Positions 47,189 through 57,278 of a stretch of 64,000 nucleotides of DNA are shown piece after piece. The stretch spans positions 1 through 64,000 of the forward strand of contig JALCCG010000112.1 in the NCBI GenBank assembly GCA_023212695.1, given 5' to 3'. Below the pieces are notes generated by a model. That model did no database searches, had not been told where the DNA came from, and saw only the letters and a list, made by a program, of their open reading frames with translations. The DNA is from Sporisorium sorghi (taxonomy: Eukaryota; Basidiomycota; Ustilaginomycetes; Ustilaginales; Ustilaginaceae). The position numbers and the translations under genes are program-made. How positions within the stretch are numbered: position 1 is the stretch's first letter; each line of letters opens with the position of its first letter.

Positions 47189-49081
47189 TTACGTCTCCTT
47201 CTGAGCTCGCTCCTCGAGCTGCTTCCACTCGCCAATGACATCCGTGTACACCTGCGTCCGGCCCTCGCGCGGGCGGCAGATGACCTGCACACCGCCTTGC
47301 ACCTGCTCTTCCGCTGCTCCTTGCCCCAACCCTGCCTGCTTGGCCTGCCTCGACTTGGTGGCGTGCACAAACCCGTCAAACTCCGGCACCTTGTCGCCCT
47401 GCTTGAGCTGCAACCTGCTCCAACCCCATACCGCCTTGTACGCCGCGCCCACCGAGCAAAAGTTGTAGTTGGCTGGTGTCCAGCTTTGGCCGTCGCTGGC
47501 AGGCTGGACGGGCTTGACAATGTCGCAGCCAAACACGTCGGCCATGGTCTGCGTGATGGTCGGATTGGATGACGCGCCTCCGACGGCGTAGATGGCGTCG
47601 AGCGGGAGGGTAGACGTGTCAACCGCAGAGGAGGAGGAAGATGAGGGGCCGGCGACGATCGACGAGGAGCGGTAGCGGTAGTTGAGGAACTGCGTCTCGA
47701 GGATTGCGCCTGCGTTCACTCCCTTTTCGCTGAACTCGTCAGTTTTGTGCCACTCGTTCGTCTGCTTCGTGTAGCGATGCACACCCGATGCGCCCGACGG
47801 AATGATCTCTGGCCTCAACCAGTAGAACCCAACCCTCTTCTCTCCATCCCCATCCTCGAGCCTGAACCTCTCCACATCCGCGTTGAAATCATCCCAGCTG
47901 CCCGCGCAGTACTGATCGCGGATCCACTCGCGCGCCAGACTCCCCGACTTGTACACGAGCATGTTGAAGAACGCATCGCCACTTGCCGAAAGTCGCGCGG
48001 GGTGGAAGAACGCGTGAAAGTCCGGATCGGGCACGTACTGGTGCGTGGCGACCATGACGGTGTCCGAGGTGCCCAGGCTGACGATCGCCTGCCGCTCGGC
48101 CAGGCTGAATGCGAGGAAGGTCGCTGGGTTGTCGCCCGTGCCTGGGAACACTTGGCAGTCCGGGCTGAAGCCGTAGCGCTGCGTCCACCAGCTGCCCACG
48201 TTGCCGATGGGTGCGCCAGCGTCGCGGTAGATGACGCCGAGCTTTCGTTCCAGTTCCGCAGCGCCACCTAGAGAAGTGTCGGCGCCTTCGCTTTCGCCTG
48301 AAGCAAGAGCGAGCAGGGTCTGGTTCCATCCCGGTTCCATCTTGCCTCGAGTTTCCGCAGCAGGGATAGAGGAGGGAGGCCGCATGTCCAGCAAGTTCAT
48401 CCCGCATGCATCCGACTCGTCGATACCCTTGATTATCGTGGATTCGTCCTCGCCCTCGCCGACACACAGCATGGTGGTGATGAAGCTCGACACGAGGCCG
48501 ATGCGCTGCGTGTCCTTGTACGCTTCCGGCTGCTGCGTGCGGAACTTGTAGATCTGCGGGCCTGTGAATCTGGTGTGCGCCTTGGAGCCCGTCACTTTGG
48601 CCAAAGCATCTGCTCCACCGAGGGCGTTCTCGAACGCCTTGCACGCTTCGACGGTGGACGAGTCCTGCCAGTTGGGCACGACTGCCCTGCTGAACGCGTC
48701 ACCCACCTGTTCCTTGAGCGTCTTGTCCGCTGACAGAGTCGTGAAGATGCGCGGTGCGGCGCGCGAGAAATAGACAGAGGCATGCTGCTGCCCCGCCGCC
48801 GAGACAGCACGGATGCGCGCGAGCGGCCAACCTGCCGCCTTCATGCGCTCGGCAAGCAGGTCGATCGACTCAACGTACAGCATTACAGGCGCCACGACAG
48901 TGCCGTCATCGTCTCCCGCTTCAGGAGCAGAAACGCCGCCTGTGGTGCCGTACTGAGGCAAATCGCGGTCGAATCGCACCTCGATCTCGGAGAGTACGTT
49001 GAGGTCGACATCGAGCAGCGACGCCTTGAGCGCCTGCGTGCTGGCGTCGAGGCCGAGGAAGAGGGGTGCGTCGCCATTCAT
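47189..49081 (-). CDS. xks1: Xylulokinase (FGGY carbohydrate kinase)
   Basis: 630 residues from the Met at 49081. The frame is open to 49549, but MNGDAPLFLGLDASTQALK is the canonical kinase start. VSAAGQQHASVYF is the substrate-side motif of xylulokinases. The catalytic Asp is in the segment DESDACGMNLLDM. The C-terminal ATPase lobe has VSLGTSDTVMVATH and IYAVGGASSNPTITQTMADVFG (seen in parts). It phosphorylates D-xylulose for entry into the pentose phosphate pathway. The stop lies 16 bp from the end of the nitronate monooxygenase gene, so the two 3' ends must overlap. A region of about 50 residues near 220-270 is Ser/Glu-rich and longer than in bacterial members. Confidence 0.93.
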   Translation of the reverse strand: MNGDAPLFLGLDASTQALKASLLDVDLNVLSEIEVRFDRDLPQYGTTGGVSAPEAGDDDGTVVAPVMLYVESIDLLAERMKAAGWPLARIRAVSAAGQQHASVYFSRAAPRIFTTLSADKTLKEQVGDAFSRAVVPNWQDSSTVEACKAFENALGGADALAKVTGSKAHTRFTGPQIYKFRTQQPEAYKDTQRIGLVSSFITTMLCVGEGEDESTIIKGIDESDACGMNLLDMRPPSSIPAAETRGKMEPGWNQTLLALASGESEGADTSLGGAAELERKLGVIYRDAGAPIGNVGSWWTQRYGFSPDCQVFPGTGDNPATFLAFSLAERQAIVSLGTSDTVMVATHQYVPDPDFHAFFHPARLSASGDAFFNMLVYKSGSLAREWIRDQYCAGSWDDFNADVERFRLEDGDGEKRVGFYWLRPEIIPSGASGVHRYTKQTNEWHKTDEFSEKGVNAGAILETQFLNYRYRSSSIVAGPSSSSSSAVDTSTLPLDAIYAVGGASSNPTITQTMADVFGCDIVKPVQPASDGQSWTPANYNFCSVGAAYKAVWGWSRLQLKQGDKVPEFDGFVHATKSRQAKQAGLGQGAAEEQVQGGVQVICRPREGRTQVYTDVIGEWKQLEERAQKET

Positions 49082-49429
49082 TGCGGAGTGGAGACGGTGC
49101 GGTTGGAGAAGGTGTGGATGTGAAAGAAAAGGTGGGCTGGAGTTGCGGTGCTTATATGTCGAGAGGAGCTTCAGCAACCCCGCACAACACAAGGAGGAGC
49201 AGCCAAGGTCGGGTCGCCGGTCGCTGTTTCGTTGGACAAAAGCGCGTCGGTCAAAAAGATTGCCGATCCGAAGAAGCTTTTCGAGAGATTGCCGAGCGTC
49301 TTCTTCGAAGCCAGAATTCGCTCTAACAGAAAAGAGAGAATTGTTCAGATCTGACATCTTCACGCTGAAAAATCCTTGCGCGCGGAATCGGACAGCAAAT
49401 TTGAAAGTGAATCGGCGCTTCTCCACAAG

Positions 49430-49467
<38 letters not shown>

Positions 49468-49811
49468 CTCTTCCCTTCTTCTGCTCAGCCACCATCAACC
49501 ATTGTTCAACACCAGCATCGCCTCCTCTTTGCCTTCTCAATAGATCCAAGGGATCTTACACTCAAGCACTGAAGTCTGCTCAGCTAGCTCAGCTGTATCT
49601 ATCCCATGCAGCCCTCCTTGCGCCTCGTCTCTGCCAGCGTTCTCACGGTCAGCACCCACGGCCGCAACTCGATCTCCTACGGTCAATGACATTGGCCTTT
49701 GGTCCACAGTGACATCTATCTTGAATACGGCTGATATTTGACTAGCCGAAACCTCCAAACTCTCATCTCTCTACACTCTGGTCTGGCACGCCGCCGGGAC
49801 TGTCCGCAACC
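49082..49811. promoter_or_regulatory. Divergent promoter of xylulokinase and Nha1-like antiporter
   Basis: 730 bp. It contains a CT dinucleotide microsatellite (49434-49465). No gene supported. Confidence 0.6.
49434..49465. repeat. CT dinucleotide microsatellite, 16 units
   Basis: An uninterrupted TC/CT run in the xylulokinase/Nha1 intergenic region. Confidence 0.9.
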
Positions 49812-52088
49812 ATGCCGGCCCACGTCATCGAGGTCGACCTGAGCGAAGTCTCCAAGTCGCTCGCCGTGCTCGGCGGCTTCATTGTCATCTACGGCCTTCT
49901 CTCGTACGTCGTAAAGGAGCTTCTCTACCTCTCGGAGCCGCTGCTCGCCGTCACCGCCGGCATTATCGTCGGACCGTACGTGCTCAACTGGGTCGACCCC
50001 ATCAGCTGGGGCAACACAGAAGAGACCAACTACGTCACCTACACTTTCACGCGCATCGTCGTTGGCATCCAGGTGCTCTTCTGCGGTATATCGCTTCCCA
50101 AGGCGTATCTGTGGAAGGAAAAGGTGTCGCTCATCATTTTGCTGTTTGGCATTATGACGACGGCCTGGTTTGCCACTGCGCTGCTGATTTGGGGGTTGAT
50201 CCCCAACTTGACTTTTTTGGAGAGTCTTTGCATTGCAGCTGCCGTGACACCGACCGATCCTGTGCTGGCCAACTCGATCACGACGGGAAGGTATGCCGAG
50301 AAGCACGTGCCCGCCAACGTGCGTAACATCATCGTTGCCGAGTCTGGCGCCAACGACGGTTTGGGCTTCCCGTTCCTCTATCTCGCCATCTACCTTCTCG
50401 CGCGCACGGGCGAAGACAAGGGCAGCAGCGTCGGGACCGAGATCGGCCGCTGGGTGTACGCCGTCGTCGTCTACCAGATCCTGCTGTCAATCGTGTTTGG
50501 CTCGCTCATCGGCTATCTGGCGAGGAAATCGCTCAAATGGGCCGAGTCCAGGTCGTACATCGACAAGGCCAACTTCTTCGCCTACGGTCTGGGGCTCGCC
50601 TTCTTCACCCTGGGCACGACGGGCCTGTTTGGCTCGGACGATATCCTGGCGTGCTTCATCGCGGGCAACTCGTTCACCTGGGACGACTGGTTCAGGATCC
50701 GCACCGAGGACAACGACTTTCAAGAGATCATCGACACCGTGCTCAACATGGCTGTCTTCGTCTACATCGGCGCCATCATCCCATGGGCCGACTACTCGAG
50801 CCCGGAACTGCAGCTGACCGGGTGGAGGGTCGTTGTGCTCGGCATCACGGTGCTGCTCCTGCGTCGTCCGCCCTGGGTGATTGCTGCCACCAAAGCGATC
50901 CCGGCGCTGAGGGACTTGAAGGAGTCGTCGTTCGCCGGCTGGTTCGGGCCTATTGGTGTCGGTGCGGTGTTTTACATTCAGGTGGCGCTCAAGCAGCTGC
51001 CGGACGATGGCACGCGCGACCGCCTGCGCGCGGTCTACAGTCCCGTGGTGCTGTTCATGGTGTTTTCTTCGGTGTTGACGCACGGCATCACCATCCCCAT
51101 CTCCAAGCTCGGCCCTGGTGTCATGCGTCGAACCGCGACGCTCACCAAGACGCGATCCATCACATTCTCCCGCCCCATCAGCCGCAACAACACCATCCAG
51201 GTCTCGAGCACGCTCAATGGCGCCGCCGCCGCCGCTCAGCGCGACAACTCGCCGGAAGCTGGTCCCGGTTCCGCCTCGGACAACTCCGACACCGGTCGCG
51301 CCACCGACTCTTCTCGCGGCTCATCACGCGGCCACGTGGGGTACGACGAGTCCGGCAAGCCGCTGTGGAACCCGCTCGTCGCCGTAGCCGACTGGAGCGT
51401 GCACGTGTTCGCCTTCTGGCGCAAGGACAGCTTCTGGCGCAAGGACGTTGTACCTGGCAAGCACGGAGCGTTTTCGCACCACGGTGGGGTGGTGGACAAG
51501 ACCGAGATCTCGGCGCCCAGCCGGCCGGTCAAGCGGCGCAGTGTCGAGGACGACGCGCTGGTCCGAGCGATCAACGCAGTTGGCAGTGAAGGCGGTCAAG
51601 AGGTGAGCGTGGGAGCGGATGGGGAGCCGCTCAAGCCGCGCCTGCCGCCGCCTGTGCTCGAGCTGCCCACGAGCGGACGCACGATGCCCAGCCCGATCCT
51701 GCAGCCGTCGTCGACGCTCGGATCGGCTGAGGCAAAGCCGGAGATGGCCAAGCTTACGCGCACCGTCTCGCCGCGTCGCTTTGCGATTCTCAGGGCGTTT
51801 GATAAGGAGATGAACGCAGAACGCAGCGAGGCGCAGTCCGAGGCGCAGCAGGGGTGGGAGAGGGGCGAGCAGCGCGAGCAGAAGCGGCTGCTCGAGATGT
51901 TGAAGCGCAGTGGGGTAGAGTTGAGTGAGAAGCAGGCTAGGGTGGTAAGTGAGCAGGATGGCGCTGCGAATGCCGATGATGGTGCAGCTGGTGCTGCCGA
52001 GGCCGGCTCAAGTGCGGATCAGAGGGAGAGCGAGCAAGACGCTCAGTCGACGCACTCGTCCCAGCGCAGAACGCTGCGCTTCATTTGA
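49812..52088 (+). CDS. nha1: Plasma-membrane Na+(K+)/H+ antiporter, Nha1/Sod2 type
   Basis: 758 residues. The membrane domain covers about 1-430 with 12-13 helices. It begins VIEVDLSEVSKSLAVLGGF. TRIVVGIQVLFCGISLPKAY and AAAVTPTDPVLANSITTGRYAEKH are hallmark segments, and the Na+-binding ND motif is in ESGANDGLGFPF. THGITIPISKLG closes the domain. A hydrophilic C-terminal tail of about 330 residues follows with amphipathic patches (HVFAFWRKDSFWRKD). It is shorter than in yeast Nha1 but in the fungal range. It exports Na+ or K+ for salt tolerance and pH control. No intron. The start has an ACCATGCC context. Confidence 0.95.
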   Translation: MPAHVIEVDLSEVSKSLAVLGGFIVIYGLLSYVVKELLYLSEPLLAVTAGIIVGPYVLNWVDPISWGNTEETNYVTYTFTRIVVGIQVLFCGISLPKAYLWKEKVSLIILLFGIMTTAWFATALLIWGLIPNLTFLESLCIAAAVTPTDPVLANSITTGRYAEKHVPANVRNIIVAESGANDGLGFPFLYLAIYLLARTGEDKGSSVGTEIGRWVYAVVVYQILLSIVFGSLIGYLARKSLKWAESRSYIDKANFFAYGLGLAFFTLGTTGLFGSDDILACFIAGNSFTWDDWFRIRTEDNDFQEIIDTVLNMAVFVYIGAIIPWADYSSPELQLTGWRVVVLGITVLLLRRPPWVIAATKAIPALRDLKESSFAGWFGPIGVGAVFYIQVALKQLPDDGTRDRLRAVYSPVVLFMVFSSVLTHGITIPISKLGPGVMRRTATLTKTRSITFSRPISRNNTIQVSSTLNGAAAAAQRDNSPEAGPGSASDNSDTGRATDSSRGSSRGHVGYDESGKPLWNPLVAVADWSVHVFAFWRKDSFWRKDVVPGKHGAFSHHGGVVDKTEISAPSRPVKRRSVEDDALVRAINAVGSEGGQEVSVGADGEPLKPRLPPPVLELPTSGRTMPSPILQPSSTLGSAEAKPEMAKLTRTVSPRRFAILRAFDKEMNAERSEAQSEAQQGWERGEQREQKRLLEMLKRSGVELSEKQARVVSEQDGAANADDGAAGAAEAGSSADQRESEQDAQSTHSSQRRTLRFI

Positions 52089-52372
52089 AGTCCGCCTCCC
52101 CTCGCTGAATCATCACATCCTGACGTACGCTTCTCGGCAACCACTTCTCATCTGTCACTCATATCGATTACCTCTCACCTCTCAGTTCTCGCCTTCCACC
52201 CTATCCGATCTCCTCTCACATCTCATCACATTACAATTCCTCAGAATCACACGCTTCCCCATCACAACTTCCTAGAAGCTTCACATTCCGACTCACCTCG
52301 TCTCTCTACACACCTTCACACTTCAATTTCTAACCAATCCTTCCATTCCACACTGTCTACAACGGCTCGACC

Positions 52373-55300
52373 CTACTCAAACGCCGGCAACCCAGGCCGA
52401 CTCGTCCCGCTCTTGCCACCACCCGCTTTCGCCGTCTTCATCGTATACGCGCCCTTGAACGTCTCGCTGCGATACGCCGACTTGTGCGTCGCCGCCTCGC
52501 CATCTGGCCTCTCCTCGCTCGTTGGTGCGGGATGCGGTCGCGCAGGCAACGCAGGCAGACTGATCGGCTTGCGCACCTTGACGCCGCACAGCAGCAGGAA
52601 CGAAATAACAAACAGCCCGGTACCCACCACAAAGATCGCGGGCGGGAACGTCTTTGTCGTGCGCTTGAACACTTCCGCGAACAGAATGGGCCCGACCACG
52701 GTGCCCGAGATGGCCGAGGTGATGCTCCACGCGCCAAACAGCTTGCCGGCATCGGCGGGCGATTTGAGCAGCGCCAATGCAAGCGACGACATGGCAGCGC
52801 CTCCACCGCCGCCCAGCGACGTCAGCGCCGTGGCGAGGTAGAATAGCTCTGGCGTATTCGAGAAAATGAGCATGGCGTACGAGAGCGTGTTGACCACCAC
52901 CGAGATCTTGACGAGCTTGAGGTCGAACTTGCTATCGTGAATAAGACGCAGGTGTTTGGCGCGCAGCGTCCACAGCTCCTCGACCGACTTTTTCCTCTCG
53001 TCCCACTCGCCCTCCTCCTCCTCTCCACTATCAACCGGACTAGACTGCCCCGTAGCCCCATACGAGCTCATCCGGCGATGCGGCCTGCCCTCGTCGTCCA
53101 ACGTCGACTGCCGCCTCGAATCGGGCGCGACCGTCAGCTCCTCCTCCACCGGCGGCCCATCCTGCGGCAGCCGCAACGCCTTGACCGGCCGATGCAGCAG
53201 CTTGATCACCAGCGGCAAGATGGCCGTCAGCGCAAGCACACGCGTGACGCTGAGGAAAGTGAGGTACATCCCCAACTCGGCCGATCCCCAGATGTACTGC
53301 TCCTGCGCGTACTGCAACTTGTACGACATGATGCCAAAGATGCTCGTCTCGGTGAAGTAGGTGAGCGAGAGGAACGAGAGGTTGTAGTCGTAGCGTGTGC
53401 GGGGCTCGACGCGCGAGACCGAGATGTGCGACGCCGAGGCCTCTGGAGGCGCCAGAGCGTTGGTGCGCGGCGTGCTGGCACCAGACGACCCTGCTTGTTC
53501 GCTCACCTCTTCCACTTCGTCGACGACCACCTTCTTCGGCAGCAAGAACGCAAGCGGCTCGAGCGGCGCATACAGAACACTGCCCATGAACAAAGCCTTG
53601 ACACGCTTCCAAGCACGCTTCTTGAGCGGCTTGCGCTCGCCCTGGCAGTTGCGCGAATCGAGCAAAGGCTGCTGCTCGGCCGTCTTGCGCTCGTCACCCT
53701 TGCGCTTCATCTCGGCGCGCGACTCGTTGTACTCGTGCAGCGCCTTGGCGCGGAATGCCTTGCTAGTGCTCTCGGGGATGAAGAAAAACACGCCCATCAC
53801 GTAGAGCAGATGCATGGCCAGCGCAAACCAGAAGGGCGCCAGCAGGTTGCCTGTGTGCTTGACGGCGAGACCGCCCAGAGTAGGTCCGACGGCGAGACCG
53901 GCGTATACAATGCCCATAAAGTGCGCAAAGATGTGGGCGCGCGTGCCGCTCGGTGTGACATCCGAAATGTACGACTGATGAACGGCGATCGAGGCGCTGT
54001 AGCCTCCGAGCAGACCTTCGACGGTGGTGCCGAGCACGAGGAAGCTGTAGCCAAAGGGAAGCTTAGCGCGGGGCACGAGGGCAGCAGTGAGGATGACAAC
54101 GTCGGTAAAGACAATACCGGCCATCGAGATACGGAGCACGGGCAGACGACCGCGTCTGGACGAGAGATTCGACCAGAAGCCGGTGGTGAGTGCAGCGAGG
54201 ATGCCCATGGACAAGGTCATGAGCAGCTGCAACGTGGCGAGGGACGACTGAACCTCGGGGCTGGCAAAGCAAGCCTTGCTCGGCCGTCTCGGTACGGGGA
54301 TGACAGTGGAGTTGGGCTGGTCGAGCGCTGCAAGGTACGCTGTGACGGCGTCGTTGTCTGAGCTCTCTCCGACGCGGGGAGCGGTCCAAGGCTGGAAGCC
54401 GTCGAGGTGGACACGCTGGTGGTCGAGGGTGTTGCCATGCGATGCCTGCACTGTAGCATTGAGCGGTGGCTGTACAATGACATCGCCTCCGCCGACGTAG
54501 GTGTCTCCAAGCACTTCCTCGCAGACGAGCATGTTGAGGAGCTCGAGTTTGGGGCCCATGCACATTCCACCTGCCATGGCGATCAAGAAAGCAAACGGAC
54601 GGAGCCACTTTTCCGATGGTCTGCGGTGCCAAGGCTGGTCCTTGAACCACGCAAGGTGATCGTCGATGGGTGCGGCGGTAGCCGTTTCAGATGCATCGGC
54701 AGCAATGCCGCCATTGCCGTTGGCCTGCTCTGCATCGTGCGGAAGGTGCGGATGAAGCTCGTCGTGATGCGCTTCGTCGTCGAGGCGGTAGATCATGTCG
54801 GCGAGCACGGGGTTGGTCGAGTCGATCTCGAGCTCGCCGCCGAGAGGGAGTGAGATGGGGAAGGTTTCAGGTGGTGCGTTGGAGCTGTTGCTGACCGAAC
54901 GTTTCATCGAAGGTGGCTGAAGAGTAGCGCTAGTGGAACGGGCGGTGGCTCGAGACCGACGCTCTTCTTCCATGACTTGAAGAGGAAGCGAAGGAGAAGA
55001 AACGTCGGAGGGCGATGCGGCCAGCAGCTGGTCGTTCATCCTGCGAGCATCGTCTACGGTGATGTGGCGACCGTTGAGCTTGACTTGGAACTGCTCGCTA
55101 GGTGCAGCCAGGCAGAAGTGGCCTCGAATCTCGGCGGCATCGCTGGTGGAGAACGGGGTGGCATAGGACCAAATGGCCGCTTTGAGCTCGTCAATGCGTG
55201 AGCCAGCCTCAGCAACATCGTGATACTGGGCAAATCCTTTGAAAGGGCAGTATGTTTCGGCGTGGTCGCTGGGCTTGAGGGCAAAGGACCATTGCAAGGC

Positions 55301-55495
55301 GTCGCGAGGGAAGTAGAAGCGGATGGGGTAGTTGGTCTCTGCGAGCTGAAGAGCATCGTTTGTATCGACCAAGGTGCGTCTGCGGCCATGGATGGTGGTG
55401 GTGATGATGGTGAGTTGTTGGTCCAGTGGCTTGACCACGAGTTTGTGGGGTGGTTTGGCCGCGGCCGCCGATGAAGACGCTGTTTGGCTAGACAT
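52373..55495 (-). CDS. DUF427 domain fused to a large MFS transporter
   Basis: 1,040 residues in one frame. Residues ~20-165 match the DUF427 fold: YPIRFYFPRDALQWSFAL, then AETYCPFKGFAQYH and AAIWSYATPF, the usual order of Pro-Arg, Cys-Pro-x-Lys-Gly and Trp-Ser-Tyr motifs. A disordered linker (about 165-290) follows. An MFS carrier then begins near 295 (WLRPFAFLIAMAGGMCM), with helices around LATLQLLMTLSMGILAALTTG and SRRGRLPVLRISM (the helix 2-3 loop motif). There is a long central loop, and a second half of about six helices up to near 985. The pattern resembles the TetA/HIAT-like drug exporters with a large insert. The DUF427 biochemical role is not established. I know of no description of this fusion. 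Function unassigned; transport of a small molecule is inferred. Confidence 0.85.
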   Translation of the reverse strand: MSSQTASSSAAAAKPPHKLVVKPLDQQLTIITTTIHGRRRTLVDTNDALQLAETNYPIRFYFPRDALQWSFALKPSDHAETYCPFKGFAQYHDVAEAGSRIDELKAAIWSYATPFSTSDAAEIRGHFCLAAPSEQFQVKLNGRHITVDDARRMNDQLLAASPSDVSSPSLPLQVMEEERRSRATARSTSATLQPPSMKRSVSNSSNAPPETFPISLPLGGELEIDSTNPVLADMIYRLDDEAHHDELHPHLPHDAEQANGNGGIAADASETATAAPIDDHLAWFKDQPWHRRPSEKWLRPFAFLIAMAGGMCMGPKLELLNMLVCEEVLGDTYVGGGDVIVQPPLNATVQASHGNTLDHQRVHLDGFQPWTAPRVGESSDNDAVTAYLAALDQPNSTVIPVPRRPSKACFASPEVQSSLATLQLLMTLSMGILAALTTGFWSNLSSRRGRLPVLRISMAGIVFTDVVILTAALVPRAKLPFGYSFLVLGTTVEGLLGGYSASIAVHQSYISDVTPSGTRAHIFAHFMGIVYAGLAVGPTLGGLAVKHTGNLLAPFWFALAMHLLYVMGVFFFIPESTSKAFRAKALHEYNESRAEMKRKGDERKTAEQQPLLDSRNCQGERKPLKKRAWKRVKALFMGSVLYAPLEPLAFLLPKKVVVDEVEEVSEQAGSSGASTPRTNALAPPEASASHISVSRVEPRTRYDYNLSFLSLTYFTETSIFGIMSYKLQYAQEQYIWGSAELGMYLTFLSVTRVLALTAILPLVIKLLHRPVKALRLPQDGPPVEEELTVAPDSRRQSTLDDEGRPHRRMSSYGATGQSSPVDSGEEEEGEWDERKKSVEELWTLRAKHLRLIHDSKFDLKLVKISVVVNTLSYAMLIFSNTPELFYLATALTSLGGGGGAAMSSLALALLKSPADAGKLFGAWSITSAISGTVVGPILFAEVFKRTTKTFPPAIFVVGTGLFVISFLLLCGVKVRKPISLPALPARPHPAPTSEERPDGEAATHKSAYRSETFKGAYTMKTAKAGGGKSGTSRPGLPAFE

Positions 55496-55950
55496 GGTGT
55501 TTCAGCTCGTCGTAGATCAGAACATCGAGGTGAAGCAGCAGCGATGTTGCGAGGACCCACTGATGAAAGGGTGAGAAGGAAAGGCAGCGTTGGAAAAGGG
55601 TAGATTATGTAGGAAAGGGGAAGTTGGTCTCACTGCAATGCGGAAAGGAGCGAGCCGGTGATAACAAAACAGAGACCATGAATCACTCACACTGTCGGTT
55701 AACGGCAGCAGCAGAAAGAACCCTGTGAGCAGCTGCCATCGTTCTAGCAGATCACACGCTCGCTCGCTAGTAGCCGCGGAGCTGCCGATGAAAAAGCGTC
55801 GTTTCTCAAGGACCCTTGCCTGCCTGCTGCTGTGGGTGTCGTAATCGCGCTCAAGGGGCGTCATGAGCCTGTGCCATTTGGCGGCTGCTGCTGCTGCTAT
55901 CGCTGCTGCTCGGCTATATCCCGTCTCTCGCGCTTTCTTGGGCTGAGAAG

Positions 55951-56007
<57 letters not shown>

Positions 56008-56533
56008 TAACCGCGACATCCTCTGTCTTTGTTTGCATCACAAAGGGGGCGCTCGCGACGCCTCGTCATCTGCTATCGCTTCCTCCGGCGTGTTCGCATG
56101 TTCTGTCTGAAAGAGGTCGGATTGTAACCTGTTGAAGAGGAGGCGTGGGAATCGCAAGGTTCGCGGCAGCATTTCGGTGGCTTTGCGAGGCAGCTGACAC
56201 ATCTCGATGGGCACGCGCTTTTTCTTTCCCCTTCATCCCCCGCGCTGAGCGACCGACTGAAATTGACCGATTCAACACCGCAAATCGGGCCAACCGAAAC
56301 GCAGATTCTCACACGCACGGTCCCACAGCTTGCAACCGTGAGAAAAAGAGTGTTGCTTTCAAGCTTCAAGGGTGCGGTGTGCCTTTGACGGATGTTCGGA
56401 AGACGCCGAATCCAAGGGCTCGCTGATAGCCGTGCACCTGCGCGTCCGAGCCACTCAAGGTTTGGATGTCTTGTGACCTCGATATCGCAATCAACACTCT
56501 CACCTTTTCACCATCACACTCGCCACAATCGCC
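55496..56533. other. Divergent promoter region of the DUF427-MFS and cytidine deaminase genes
   Basis: 1.04 kb. It contains a long A homopolymer (55951-56005) and a short CTG tract at about 55885-55900. Short frames on both strands lack support. Confidence 0.6.
55951..56005. repeat. Poly-A homopolymer, 55 bp
   Basis: An uninterrupted run of 55 A preceded by GAGAAG. There is no coding sequence or transposon structure beside it. Confidence 0.9.
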
Positions 56534-57171
56534 ATGGATCCGAAAGACTTGCAGTTGCTCGCCAACAAGAAGCACGACCTGCTCCACGCTGCTCAGGAGG
56601 CGAGGAAGCTCTCCTACTCGCCATACAGGTGAGTCTCTTTCCTGCAACCACTGACAAACCGACAATCAAGCTGACCTCATTCCTATCTTCACTCTGGCCC
56701 ACCGGCAGCAAATTCCGCGTAGGAGCCACACTCCTCACCAAATGGGGTGAGATCATCCTCGGCGCCAACTACGAAAACGCATCGTACGGCGGGACAGTGT
56801 GTGCAGAACGCACCGCGCTCGCCAAAGCGCTCATCCGATCCGACCAGCTCGATGTTGCAGAACAAAACTCGGCGCGCAAGATCGAACGCGGCGACATTAT
56901 CGCCGTTGCTGTTGCAAGCGATCTCGAGGGTAGTTGCAGCCCGTGCGGCATCTGTCGACAGGTGATTCGCGAGCATTGCAGTCTCCAAGCGCGTATTCTG
57001 ATGGTCGGGTGTAATTGGAACAAAGCGGAGGCGGCAAAGACGATTCAGGGGACGGTGGAGGATGAAGGAGGCAAGGAGCTCAACGAGCCCAACGTCGAGG
57101 TGGTGACGCTCGAGTATCTGTTGCCGATGAGCTTTGGGCCGGAAGATTTGGACAAGCCGAGGCATTCATAG
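56534..57171 (+). CDS. cdd1: Cytidine deaminase (pyrimidine salvage)
   Basis: Two exons, 56534-56628 and 56709-57171, giving 185 residues. The 80-nt intron (GTGAGT...GGCAG) splits LSYSPY/SKFRVGATL, the conserved entry of the fold. Zinc and catalytic motifs are NASYGGTVCAERTAL (Cys ligand and catalytic Glu) and CSPCGICRQVIRE (two Cys ligands). It converts cytidine and deoxycytidine to uridine forms; tetrameric CDAs have this size and motif set. There is a C-terminal extension of about 35 residues (IQGTVEDEGGKELNEPN) compared with bacterial homotetramers. No targeting signal. Confidence 0.95.
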
Positions 57172-57278
57172 ACAGCTCAACTCAGTTCAAAGCCCAAACA
57201 TACCCTCAGAGCCGATCGAGTCGCAGTGTAGACGCTGTTTTGCGACATTTAGAGTACAATAGCAAAAGAGCTCTGCTT

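Noticed and set aside
46222..47622. 466-residue minus-strand frame opposite the nitronate monooxygenase
   Set aside because: It is the shadow of a real gene: codon composition of the antisense frame only, with no domain.
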